Assembly: GCA_028703215.1 (NCBI GenBank)
Contig: JAQVNH010000022.1
Location: 1 to 10,786 of the forward strand
Direction of reading: 5' to 3'
Origin: Eubacteriales bacterium
GTDB lineage: Bacteria > Bacillota > Clostridia > Acetivibrionales > STF1-152
DNA: 10,786 nucleotides
In this document: positions 1-7,218 of the stretch, in pieces
How positions within the stretch are numbered: the stretch's first letter is position 1
Layout of the letters: the number at the start of each line of letters is the position of its first letter
Program-made: the position numbers and the translations under genes
The notes under the pieces: generated by a model
Database searches by the model: none
Told to the model about the DNA's origin: nothing
What the model saw: the letters and a program-made list of their open reading frames with translations, nothing else

Positions 1-2
1 GA

Positions 3-8
3 TATAAT
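3..8 (+). promoter_or_regulatory. Candidate -10 element upstream of the beta-CASP gene
   Basis: A perfect TATAAT lies at the very edge of the window, 44 bases before the ATG at 52. A matching -35 would fall outside the window, so the promoter is only half visible. In the presumed 5' leader, AATATTG (13-19) and CAATATT (31-37) form a 7-bp inverted repeat with an 11-base spacer. It is AT-only apart from one pair, so any hairpin would be weak. The ribosome binding site AAGGAG (38-43) sits eight bases before the start codon. Confidence 0.35.
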
Positions 9-51
9 TAAAAATATTGATTTTTAATGACAATATTAAGGAGATTTATTT

Positions 52-1677
52 ATGAAAATCACTTTTCTCGGAGCAGCAAAAACGGTCACGGGCTCATGTT
101 ATTTGATAGAGACAAATAAAACCAAACTCCTGGTGGATTGCGGAATGTTTCAGGGATACCTTGTTGAAGAAAGTCTGAATAGGGATCCCTTTCCGTTTGA
201 TGTGAATGAAATCGATTTTGTCCTGCTTACGCACGCGCATATCGATCACAGCGGAAGACTTCCAAAATTATATAAAGCCGGCTACAGAGGTGAAATTATA
301 TCGACAAAGGCAACTGCAGAACTTTGCGAGATAATGCTTCCGGATTCCGGGCACATACAGGAAACCGATGCCGAATTGATGAACAGGAAAAGAAACAGAG
401 CCGGGAAGAAGGTTCTTTTGCCGATATATACAAAAGAAGATGCAATAGAATGTACAAAGCTTTTCAGAAAAATTCCTTATTACAGGAAGACTGTCCTTAA
501 TAAAGAAGTAACCGTAAAATTCAATGATGCCGGACACATACTCGGATCAGCAATATTGGAGATATGGATCAAAGATGAAAGTAAGCAGACAAAAGTAGTA
601 TTTTCGGGAGATCTGGGCAATAAAAACATGCCGATAATAAGAGATCCTGCGAAGATAGAAAGCGCGGATTATCTGATAATGGAGTCTACCTACGGAAACC
701 GGCTGCATCTTGATACTGCCGATAAGGTCGAAAGGTTCATGAAAATCGTGACAGAGACCATCGATAGAGGCGGGAATGTAATAATCCCCTCATTTGCGGT
801 GGGCAGAACACAGGAAATAATATATGATCTTAATAAACATGTCGGAAAATATCACAAGGAATTAAAAAGGATATTTGACGTTCCGGTTTTTGTGGACAGT
901 CCTCTTGCTACATCCGCAACTCAGGTATTCAGAAACAATCTTGATTGCTATGATGCTGAAGCCCGCGCATACATTGCCAACGGAGACAATCCCCTTGACT
1001 TCCCCGGACTCAGATTCACAAAAACTGTTGACGAGTCAAAAGCGCTCAATTTCAGAGAAGACTCCGTCATAATAATTTCTGCAAGCGGCATGTGCGAAGC
1101 CGGCAGGATAAAGCACCACTTAAAACATAATCTATGGAAACCTGAAGCAACTGTCTTATTTATCGGATATCAGGCAGAAGGAACTCTGGGGCGCAGAATT
1201 GCCGACGGCGCTAAAAAAGTAAATATTTACGGAGAGGAAATATCTGTGAAAGCTCAGATAGAAACAATAGACGGATTTTCAGGACATGCTGATAAAACCG
1301 GATTGCTTGAGTGGCTTGGATCATTCAAACAGAAACCACGCAAAGTATTTCTGGTTCACGGCGACGCAGACAGTCTCGACAGCCTGAGCATGAGCATAAA
1401 AGAGGAATATTCAATAGATACCGAGATCCCTGAGTTGGGAGATTTGTTTGAAATCACTCCGCTTGAGACAACTGAAGTGGTGATCAGAGAGCAGCATATA
1501 AACAGCGATAGAAAGCATGATTTGATGAACAAGATCGACGGGCTCAGCCTCGAATTCATATCTCTTTCTGAAACGATCAAGGAGAATCTGGCTAAAACAT
1601 CAGATGCTTCGGATCTTGACAAGATCACAGCCGCAATAAATAAAATCAAGTCGGCTTTTGTTGAGGCGGCAAAATAA
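52..1677 (+). CDS. MBL-fold beta-CASP ribonuclease-like protein with RNA-specificity motif
   Basis: This is a predicted cytosolic zinc-dependent RNase (or nucleic-acid hydrolase) of the metallo-beta-lactamase/beta-CASP family, 541 aa. The metal-binding motifs are all visible: HAHIDHSG at residues 61-68, GHILGS with H162, and SGD with D187. The beta-CASP part follows: ESTYG at 211-215, PSFAVGR at 246-252, DSPLA at 282-286, SASGMCEAGR at 343-352, GFSGHAD at 408-414 (H412) and VHGD at 435-438. These are the motifs of the family carrying the 'RNA specificity' (RMMBL) domain, related to archaeal CPSF-like and bacterial YSH1-type enzymes, and not to classical RNase J. The last ~65 residues, beyond the core, look helical and charged and have no recognised domain. 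The start is set by AAGGAG eight bases upstream. The gene stands alone, 72 bases before iorA and without an obvious terminator. Family assignment is firm; the physiological substrate is unknown. Confidence 0.9.
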   Translation: MKITFLGAAKTVTGSCYLIETNKTKLLVDCGMFQGYLVEESLNRDPFPFDVNEIDFVLLTHAHIDHSGRLPKLYKAGYRGEIISTKATAELCEIMLPDSGHIQETDAELMNRKRNRAGKKVLLPIYTKEDAIECTKLFRKIPYYRKTVLNKEVTVKFNDAGHILGSAILEIWIKDESKQTKVVFSGDLGNKNMPIIRDPAKIESADYLIMESTYGNRLHLDTADKVERFMKIVTETIDRGGNVIIPSFAVGRTQEIIYDLNKHVGKYHKELKRIFDVPVFVDSPLATSATQVFRNNLDCYDAEARAYIANGDNPLDFPGLRFTKTVDESKALNFREDSVIIISASGMCEAGRIKHHLKHNLWKPEATVLFIGYQAEGTLGRRIADGAKKVNIYGEEISVKAQIETIDGFSGHADKTGLLEWLGSFKQKPRKVFLVHGDADSLDSLSMSIKEEYSIDTEIPELGDLFEITPLETTEVVIREQHINSDRKHDLMNKIDGLSLEFISLSETIKENLAKTSDASDLDKITAAINKIKSAFVEAAK

Positions 1678-1699
1678 AATTTATTCTTTCATTTACATG

Positions 1700-1728
1700 T
1701 TGAATGTATTAAAATATCTAGCTATACA
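1700..1728 (+). promoter_or_regulatory. Candidate sigma-A promoter of the ior-paaK cassette
   Basis: TTGAAT (1700-1705) and TATACA (1723-1728) are separated by 17 bases. Each matches the sigma-A consensus at four of six positions. Transcription would start near 1735, giving a very short leader before GGAGGA (1738-1743). The element lies in the only gap ahead of iorA. It is overlapped by a perfect 8-bp inverted repeat (1702-1709 and 1724-1731), so the site may be controlled. Evidence is motif match only. Confidence 0.35.
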
Positions 1729-1731
1729 TTC
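1702..1731. repeat. 8-bp inverted repeat over the ior promoter (candidate operator)
   Basis: GAATGTAT (1702-1709) and ATACATTC (1724-1731) are exact reverse complements with a 14-base spacer, so their centres are 22 bases apart, about two helical turns. The left arm overlaps the putative -35 and the right arm covers the putative -10. That geometry suits a dimeric regulator blocking RNA polymerase. No known regulator motif is recognised, and the bound protein is not inferred. Confidence 0.4.
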
Positions 1732-1749
1732 GATTACGGAGGACAACAG

Positions 1750-3507
1750 ATGAAGACCCTGATGCTGGGGAACGAAGCGGTCGCCAGAGGCGCTTATGAA
1801 GCAGGATGTACAGTGGCTGCGGCATATCCCGGGACCCCAAGTACCGAAATAACAGAAAATATCGCAAAATATTCAGAAATATATTCCGAATGGTCTCCCA
1901 ATGAGAAGGTCGCGCTTGAAGTTGCCATAGGCGCATCATTGGCCGGCGCTCGAGCTATCTGCTCAATGAAGCATGTGGGACTCAACGTGGCGGCTGACCC
2001 TCTTTTTACCGTATCCTATACAGGCATAAACGGCGGATTGGTAATTGTAGTTGCGGATGATCCCGGGATGCACAGCTCACAGAATGAACAGGACACAAGG
2101 CATTACGCAAGGGCGGCAAAGGTTCCGATGCTCGAGCCGTCAGACAGCATGGAATGCAAGGAATATGTAAAGTTGGCGTTTGAGATAAGCGAAAACTTTG
2201 ACACGCCTGTCATTGTTCGTCTATCTACCCGGATCGCTCACTCCCGGAGTATTGTTGAGACGAATGAAAGATTCGGGTATCAGCTGAAAGATTACGTCAA
2301 GGATATCCGCAAATATGTGATGATCCCTTCAAATGCAAGATCAAGACATATCGAGGTCGAAAAAAGAGTTGCCGAACTGAGAGAATATTCTGAAAGCTCT
2401 CCTGTAAATCAAATGCAAATGAATTCAGGAGAAATCGGAGTGCTTACAAGCGGAATATCTTACCAATATGCAAAAGAGGCATTGGGAGAAGATATTTCTT
2501 ATCAAAAGCTCGGTATGGTTTTTCCTCTCCCTGAAAGACAGATAAGGGAATTTGCGCAAAAAGTCAAAAAGCTCTATATCATCGAAGAACTAGATCCTTA
2601 TTTGGAGGATTATGTTCATGCTTTGGGCATTGAGGCGACAGGCAAGGGAATTCTTCCTCTAACCGGCGAGTATAATAAAAGGCTGATAAAAGAATGTGTA
2701 AACGGAAAATCAGATGATGAGAGCCAATCGGCTTCTTCAGACCTGCCGGTGCGCCCTCCCGTAATGTGCCCGGGATGTCCGCACAGGGGAGTATTTTACA
2801 TTTTCAATAAATTAAAACTGAATGTTATCGGCGACATCGGCTGCTATTCCCTCGGAGCGCTGCCTCCTGCAGAAGCAATGGACACATGCGTTTGCATGGG
2901 CGCGGGAGTAGGTATGGCACACGGCATGGAAAAGGCGCGCGGGAGGGATTTCGCTGCAAGAACTGTCGCGGTCATAGGAGATTCAACTTTCATACATTCC
3001 GGAATAACAGGAATAATTGATATTGCCTACAATGGAGGAACGTCGACCGTTATTGTGATGGACAATTCCATAACGGGTATGACCGGGCATCAGAACAATC
3101 CCGCATCGGGATTCAATATCAAAGGCGATCCCGCGACAAGGGTCAGCATTGAAAATGTAGCCGCTGCTGTAGGTTTCAAGCGCATCAGGATCGTCGATCC
3201 CTTCGACCTTGACAAGGTCGAAAAAACGTTAAAAGAGGAGCTTAATGCTGACGAGCCGTCGCTTATTATCGCAAGGCGTCCTTGCGCGCTGCTTAAAGGT
3301 GTTGAGTTTGGAGGACCGCTTCGGATAATTCCCGAAAAATGCAGAAGCTGTAACGCCTGTATGAGGCTTGGCTGTCCGGCTATTACGAAAACAGGGGATA
3401 AAATTTATATAAACGAGTCATTGTGCGTCGGCTGCATGCTTTGTGTAAAGGTGTGCAGATTTGATGCAATAGGAAAGATCGGAAAGGACGGCGCTGCGAA
3501 TGACTGA
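1750..3507 (+). CDS. iorA: Indolepyruvate:ferredoxin oxidoreductase, alpha subunit
   Basis: This is the large subunit of the enzyme that oxidatively decarboxylates indolepyruvate, phenylpyruvate and hydroxyphenylpyruvate to the aryl-acetyl-CoA, using thiamine diphosphate and passing electrons to ferredoxin in the cytosol. It has 585 aa, close to the usual family length. An N-terminal pyruvate-oxidoreductase-like domain (about residues 5-180, with YPGTPSTE at 26-33) is followed by a linker domain. The TPP-binding domain (about 335-510) shows CPGCPHRG at 340-347 and the TPP/Mg motif GDS at 410-412 leading to DNS at 438-440. The C-terminus carries two [4Fe-4S] motifs: C531-x2-C534-x2-C537-x4-C542-P, and C559-x2-C562-x2-C565-x3-C569. 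The x4 spacing in the first cluster is typical of IorA. The start is supported by GGAGGA at 1738-1743. The stop overlaps the iorB start by 8 bases, which suggests translational coupling. Identification is secure; which aryl substrate is preferred cannot be read from sequence. Confidence 0.97.
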   Translation: MKTLMLGNEAVARGAYEAGCTVAAAYPGTPSTEITENIAKYSEIYSEWSPNEKVALEVAIGASLAGARAICSMKHVGLNVAADPLFTVSYTGINGGLVIVVADDPGMHSSQNEQDTRHYARAAKVPMLEPSDSMECKEYVKLAFEISENFDTPVIVRLSTRIAHSRSIVETNERFGYQLKDYVKDIRKYVMIPSNARSRHIEVEKRVAELREYSESSPVNQMQMNSGEIGVLTSGISYQYAKEALGEDISYQKLGMVFPLPERQIREFAQKVKKLYIIEELDPYLEDYVHALGIEATGKGILPLTGEYNKRLIKECVNGKSDDESQSASSDLPVRPPVMCPGCPHRGVFYIFNKLKLNVIGDIGCYSLGALPPAEAMDTCVCMGAGVGMAHGMEKARGRDFAARTVAVIGDSTFIHSGITGIIDIAYNGGTSTVIVMDNSITGMTGHQNNPASGFNIKGDPATRVSIENVAAAVGFKRIRIVDPFDLDKVEKTLKEELNADEPSLIIARRPCALLKGVEFGGPLRIIPEKCRSCNACMRLGCPAITKTGDKIYINESLCVGCMLCVKVCRFDAIGKIGKDGAAND

Positions 3508-4102
3508 CATAAATATTGTAATTGCCGGAGTCGGCGGGCAGGGGACAGTTCTGGCCGGTTGTGTTATTGGAAGGGCAGCTCTTGGATGCGGACTTGACGT
3601 CAAAGTTTCCGAAATTCACGGAATGGCTCAGCGGGGCGGGAGTGTGGTAACATTCGTTAAGATAGGCAGGAATATTTTTTCTCCTGTTATTGAAGAGAAC
3701 AGCGCCGATATAGTACTCGCCTTTGAGCAGCTCGAAGCCTCAAGAAGCGAGAAATATCTGCGAAAAGACGGCGTAATGATCATCAATGATCAGCAGATAG
3801 ATCCGATGCCGGTAGCAGCAGGGAAAGCAAAATACCCTGAGAATATTTGTGAAACTTTGAGTAAAAAATATCATGTCGCTTCTCTGAATGCACATGAGAT
3901 TGCCACAAACTCCGGTTTGGCAAAGGCTGCCAATATTGTGATGCTCGGAGCTGTGAGCGCTTATTTGGAATTTGATGATGCCGCCTGGTTTGACGCGCTG
4001 AAAAATATAATCCCGGAGAAATACCTTGATGTTAATATTAAAGCATTTGTCGCAGGTAAGTCCGAGTCAAAAGGAGATTTGAAGCATGGGATACTGGAAT
4101 AG
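3500..4102 (+). CDS. iorB: Indolepyruvate:ferredoxin oxidoreductase, beta subunit
   Basis: This is the small (gamma-domain-like) subunit that pairs with IorA, 200 aa, normal for IorB. The N-terminal GVGGQG motif (10-15) and the SEIHGMAQRGGS motif (37-48) are signatures of the 2-oxoacid:ferredoxin oxidoreductase gamma/beta domain that contacts CoA. NIVMLGA near 145-151 is also typical. The ATG lies inside the 3' end of iorA (8-base overlap), with GGAAAGGA at 3481-3488 as its likely ribosome binding site. The tail overlaps the paaK start by 17 bases, so the three genes should be co-translated. The gene ends in TAG, with a second in-frame stop (TGA) two codons later. Confidence 0.95.
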   Translation: MTDINIVIAGVGGQGTVLAGCVIGRAALGCGLDVKVSEIHGMAQRGGSVVTFVKIGRNIFSPVIEENSADIVLAFEQLEASRSEKYLRKDGVMIINDQQIDPMPVAAGKAKYPENICETLSKKYHVASLNAHEIATNSGLAKAANIVMLGAVSAYLEFDDAAWFDALKNIIPEKYLDVNIKAFVAGKSESKGDLKHGILE

Positions 4103-5387
4103 GGAATTTGAATGCATGACGGAAGAAAATTTAATAAAGGTCCAGGAAGAAAAATTGCGGGATATGGTCAAAAGAGTTTATTTTGCCGTTCCCTTTTATA
4201 ATAATAAAATGAAGGAGCTGGGGATAGTTCCTGAAGACATCACCGGAATCGATGACCTAAGCAAACTGCCATTTACTTATAAACAGGATCTGAGGGATAA
4301 TTACCCCTTTGGGATGTTCGCGGTTCCGATGACAGACATCGTAAGGATACATGCGACGTCAGGAACAACCGGAAAACAGACAGTCGTAGGATATACAAAA
4401 AAAGATCTTGACACATGGGCCGAGGTAATGGCCAGGACTCTGACCTGCGCCGGAGCGGATAAAAACTCTTTTATACATATAGCGTACGGATATGGCCTTT
4501 TTACGGGCGGTCTCGGCGTGCATTACGGGGCGGAGAAAATCGGAGCAACCGTTATTCCGGTATCCGGCGGAAATACAAGCAGACAGCTCCAGATAATGAG
4601 AGATTTCGGATCGACGATTCTTGCCTGTACTCCGTCGTATGCAATGTATTTATCAGAAGAAATGGAAAACTCGGGTATCAAAAAGAGTGATTTGAAACTC
4701 AAGGCCGGTGTTTTTGGCGCGGAGCCATGGTCTGAAAGCATGCGGTCAGAGATCGAGGAAAGACTCGGAATAATCGCTTTAGACATATACGGGTTAAGTG
4801 AAATAATCGGTCCCGGTGTTGCTTCTGAGTGTGAATGCAAATGCGGACTTCACATCGCGTCTGATCATTTCATCCCTGAAATCATAGACCCGGATACTCA
4901 AAAAGCGCTCCCGCCGGGAAGTATAGGAGAACTGGTATTTACAACCGTATCAAAGGAAGGGCTTCCTCTTCTTCGATACAGAACAAGGGACATATCCTCT
5001 CTTGATTACAGACGATGCGACTGCGGAAGAACATCCGTAAGGATGAGCAAGGTACTCGGAAGAACCGATGACATGATAATCATAAGAGGCGTCAATGTTT
5101 TTCCGTCGCAGATAGAAAGCGTGCTGCTCGGTTTTGGAGATACAACTCCCAATTATATTATGATAATTGAACGAAAAGACAATCTGGATATCCTTGAAGT
5201 CGATGTTGAAATGACTCAGGAACTATTCTCCGACCAGGTAAGGGAAATCGAGGATATTGAAAACAGAATAAGGCGCGAAATAATGAACGTTTTGGGAATA
5301 AATGCAACTGTAAAACTCGTGGAACCAAGGTCGATAGCAAGAAGCGAAGGAAAGGCAAAGAGAGTGATAGATAAACGAAACATATAA
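4086..5387 (+). CDS. paaK: Phenylacetate/indoleacetate-CoA ligase (AMP-forming), PaaK family
   Basis: This is an adenylate-forming enzyme that interconverts an aryl-acetate plus ATP and CoA with aryl-acetyl-CoA, AMP and pyrophosphate. It has 433 aa, the compact PaaK size. Visible motifs are the P-loop TSGTTGK (91-97), GAEPW (211-215), YGLSEIIGPG (235-244), RYRTRD (297-302) and the hinge/lysine-lid region GRTDDMIIIRG (325-335) followed by VNVFPSQIE. The N-terminus MGYWNREFE matches PaaK starts, and AAGGAG (4071-4076) lies nine bases before the ATG, so the overlap with iorB is real. Two Cys-rich pieces, C249/C251/C253 and C311/C313, could form a metal site; that is inference. Next to iorAB it probably acts on the product or substrate of that enzyme. 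Substrate could be phenyl-, hydroxyphenyl- or indole-acetate. Confidence 0.93.
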   Translation: MGYWNREFECMTEENLIKVQEEKLRDMVKRVYFAVPFYNNKMKELGIVPEDITGIDDLSKLPFTYKQDLRDNYPFGMFAVPMTDIVRIHATSGTTGKQTVVGYTKKDLDTWAEVMARTLTCAGADKNSFIHIAYGYGLFTGGLGVHYGAEKIGATVIPVSGGNTSRQLQIMRDFGSTILACTPSYAMYLSEEMENSGIKKSDLKLKAGVFGAEPWSESMRSEIEERLGIIALDIYGLSEIIGPGVASECECKCGLHIASDHFIPEIIDPDTQKALPPGSIGELVFTTVSKEGLPLLRYRTRDISSLDYRRCDCGRTSVRMSKVLGRTDDMIIIRGVNVFPSQIESVLLGFGDTTPNYIMIIERKDNLDILEVDVEMTQELFSDQVREIEDIENRIRREIMNVLGINATVKLVEPRSIARSEGKAKRVIDKRNI

Positions 5388-5401
5388 ATGGAGGTCCGGA
5401 T

Positions 5402-5857
5402 ATGCCTATTGAGCAAATATCAATATTTATCGAAAACAGAAAAGGCAGGCTTGCAGACGTTACAAGGCTGCTCGCGTCCAGCGGGATCAATATCAGCGCG
5501 CTTTCGATTGCTGATACGGCCGACTTTGGGATATTGAGGCTTATTGTAAACGACCCGGATAAAGCCATCAAGATCCTGAAAGCTCATGATTACACCGTGA
5601 GCAGGACAAATGTCATCGCTATCGCTGTGGAAGACAAACCCGGAGGATTGGCGGACGTTCTTGAAATTCTGGAAAGCTATAACATAGATGTTGAGTATAT
5701 GTATGCCTTTGTCGGCGGGAATTCACAAAAGGCCCTTGTCATAATGCGTCTCAGCGACACAGACAAAGCGCTGTCGATATTGCGGGGGAAGGCTGTTATT
5801 CTCTTGACTCCACAGGAGGCGTACGAAAATAAATACGAACCGAATAAACATACATAA
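5402..5857 (+). CDS. Tandem ACT-domain protein, putative amino-acid-binding regulator
   Basis: This small cytosolic protein (151 aa) consists of two ACT domains and little else. Domain 1 spans about residues 3-68 (ENRKGRLADVTRLLASSGIN) and domain 2 about 71-142 (EDKPGGLADVLEILESYNID). Both show the beta-alpha-beta start and the conserved Gly-x-Leu turn where ACT domains usually bind an amino acid. There is no DNA-binding or catalytic domain, so it probably acts through protein contact or ligand sensing. It is the last gene of the ior-paaK cassette, with GGAGG (5390-5394) seven bases before the ATG and a 14-base gap after paaK. ACT proteins of this double-domain kind are often found beside paaK and ior genes in anaerobes. 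An aromatic amino acid is the obvious candidate ligand, but that is inference from neighbours. Confidence 0.88.
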   Translation: MPIEQISIFIENRKGRLADVTRLLASSGINISALSIADTADFGILRLIVNDPDKAIKILKAHDYTVSRTNVIAIAVEDKPGGLADVLEILESYNIDVEYMYAFVGGNSQKALVIMRLSDTDKALSILRGKAVILLTPQEAYENKYEPNKHT

Positions 5858-5888
5858 TATTACATATTGACGTAATGTTGTTATGTCA
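5852..5888. repeat. Nested inverted repeats between the ACT gene and cinA
   Basis: Two mutually exclusive pairings are visible. In the first, ACATAA (5852-5857) pairs with TTATGT (5881-5886) and ATTAC (5859-5863) with GTAAT (5872-5876). In the second, TGACGTAA (5868-5875) faces TTATGTCA (5881-5888) across a 5-base spacer, with one mismatch that is a G-U pair in RNA. The second lies between the putative -35 and -10 of cinA. There is no GC-rich stem or U-tract, so it is not a normal intrinsic terminator. An operator is more likely. Confidence 0.4.
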
Positions 5889-5894
5889 TATATT
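5867..5894 (+). promoter_or_regulatory. Candidate sigma-A promoter of cinA (and murJ)
   Basis: TTGACG (5867-5872) and TATATT (5889-5894) are separated by 16 bases. Each matches the consensus at five of six positions. Transcription would begin near 5901, about 40 bases before the cinA ATG at 5940. Because murJ follows cinA after 31 bases without a hairpin, the transcript probably covers both genes. Confidence 0.5.
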
Positions 5895-5939
5895 TAAGTA
5901 GTGATATCAATATCCTTGATTGAAACGGCGGGTGGTTAT

Positions 5940-7187
5940 ATGAATGCTGAGATCTTATCGATAGGAACAGAACTGCTGATGGGGCAAATAACCAATACAA
6001 ATGCCCAATATATTGCTTCAATGCTTCCGGAAGTCGGGATCGGCGTATATTGGCAAAGCGTCGTCGGCGACAATCCGCTTCGTTTGAAAGAAGCAATGGA
6101 GGTTGCCATTAAACGATCGGATGTGGTTATCACAACGGGTGGACTGGGTCCCACTAAGGATGATTTGACAAAGGAAACAGCCGCTGAAGTTTTGGGAATA
6201 AAGCTTGTCACAGACCGGAAGACTCTCGAGGAACTGGATTCATATTTTAAAAAAGTAAATAGAACAATGACGAAAAATAATCTCAAGCAGGCAAATATTC
6301 CCGAGGGATGCACGATAATAAGAAACAGCAACGGCACCGCACCCGGATGCATAGTTGAAAAGGAAGGCAAGACAGTGATACTCCTTCCCGGACCTCCGCG
6401 TGAAATGTGCCCGATGTTCAATGAAACTGTCATACCATACTTGTTAAAGAAAACGGATACCCATCTCTATTCAAAGTATCTCAGGATTTTCGGCATCGGA
6501 GAGTCTGCAATGGAGGAAAAAATAATCGATCTTGTGGAAAGTCAGTCAAATCCCACTTTGGCTCCTTATGCGAAAGAGGGAGAGGTAATGCTGAGGGTAA
6601 CTGCAAGATATAATAAGGATGAAGATCCGGAAATCGCCATTCGGCCGTTGCTTGATAGAATATATGACCGCATAGGCGAATATATATATTGCGATGACAA
6701 TTCCGAAATGGAGGAAGTTCTGGTAAGGCTTCTTAAGAAATATAATATCACGATTTCCATTGCCGAGTCATGCACCGGAGGCATGATATCCGAAAGGATC
6801 ACGCGTATCCCGGGGGTATCTGCGGTTTTTACCGGCGGAGTTGTGGCCTATAACAACACTGTTAAATCAAAGACATTGAACGTAAGCGACGAGATCTTGA
6901 AGGAATACGGCTCGGTAAGTGCTGAAACGGCCGAGGCAATGGCTGTATCGATAAGAAATATGACAGGGTCGGATATCAGCTTGTCTGTGACCGGAATAGC
7001 AGGCCCGGGGGGAGCAACGGAAACAAAGCCTTTGGGCTCTGTTTTTATAGCGCTGGCGGACGGAAAATCCAAGTTCTCTCAAAAACTTCAGCTTTGGGGC
7101 GACCGTGCTCGCATAAGGAATGTTACAGCTCTTCATGCCATGAATATGGCTCGTAAATATTTGATCGAGAATTATGGCGATATTTAG
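5940..7187 (+). CDS. cinA: CinA: nucleotide pyrophosphatase / NMN deamidase, competence-damage family
   Basis: This is a two-domain cytosolic enzyme of NAD by-product recycling. The N-terminal MoaB/MogA-like domain (about 1-170) carries TTGGLGPTKDD at 65-75 and GPPREM at 151-156; in characterised CinA proteins it hydrolyses ADP-ribose-type compounds. The C-terminal PncC-type domain (about 250-410) carries AESCTGG at 275-281, GGVVAYNN at 299-306, K309 and SVTGIAGPGG at 349-358, and deamidates nicotinamide mononucleotide. The 415 aa from the ATG at 5940 match the usual length and the usual N-terminus (MNAEILSIGTELL). A GTG at 5901 would add 13 unrelated residues and has no ribosome binding site. 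The chosen ATG has only a modest one (GGTGG, 5931-5935). In several Firmicutes cinA sits directly before recA; here murJ lies between them. The gene stops with TAG, with an in-frame TAA four codons later. Confidence 0.95.
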   Translation: MNAEILSIGTELLMGQITNTNAQYIASMLPEVGIGVYWQSVVGDNPLRLKEAMEVAIKRSDVVITTGGLGPTKDDLTKETAAEVLGIKLVTDRKTLEELDSYFKKVNRTMTKNNLKQANIPEGCTIIRNSNGTAPGCIVEKEGKTVILLPGPPREMCPMFNETVIPYLLKKTDTHLYSKYLRIFGIGESAMEEKIIDLVESQSNPTLAPYAKEGEVMLRVTARYNKDEDPEIAIRPLLDRIYDRIGEYIYCDDNSEMEEVLVRLLKKYNITISIAESCTGGMISERITRIPGVSAVFTGGVVAYNNTVKSKTLNVSDEILKEYGSVSAETAEAMAVSIRNMTGSDISLSVTGIAGPGGATETKPLGSVFIALADGKSKFSQKLQLWGDRARIRNVTALHAMNMARKYLIENYGDI

Positions 7188-7218
7188 ATAAACTTTAGTT
7201 AAAAGCCGGAGGCAAAAA

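Noticed and set aside
5158..5571. Antisense open frame across the paaK-ACT junction
   Set aside because: Its translation shows only low-complexity Ser/Leu/Phe-rich sequence typical of reverse-strand shadows, and both genes beneath it are clearly real.
5901..5939. GTG start 39 bases upstream of the annotated cinA ATG
   Set aside because: The added 13 residues do not belong to CinA proteins, no ribosome binding site precedes it, and it coincides with the predicted transcription start.
5936..6433. Long antisense open frame opposite cinA
   Set aside because: It is the mirror of a strongly conserved coding region, has no recognisable domain, and is preceded by no convincing ribosome binding site.
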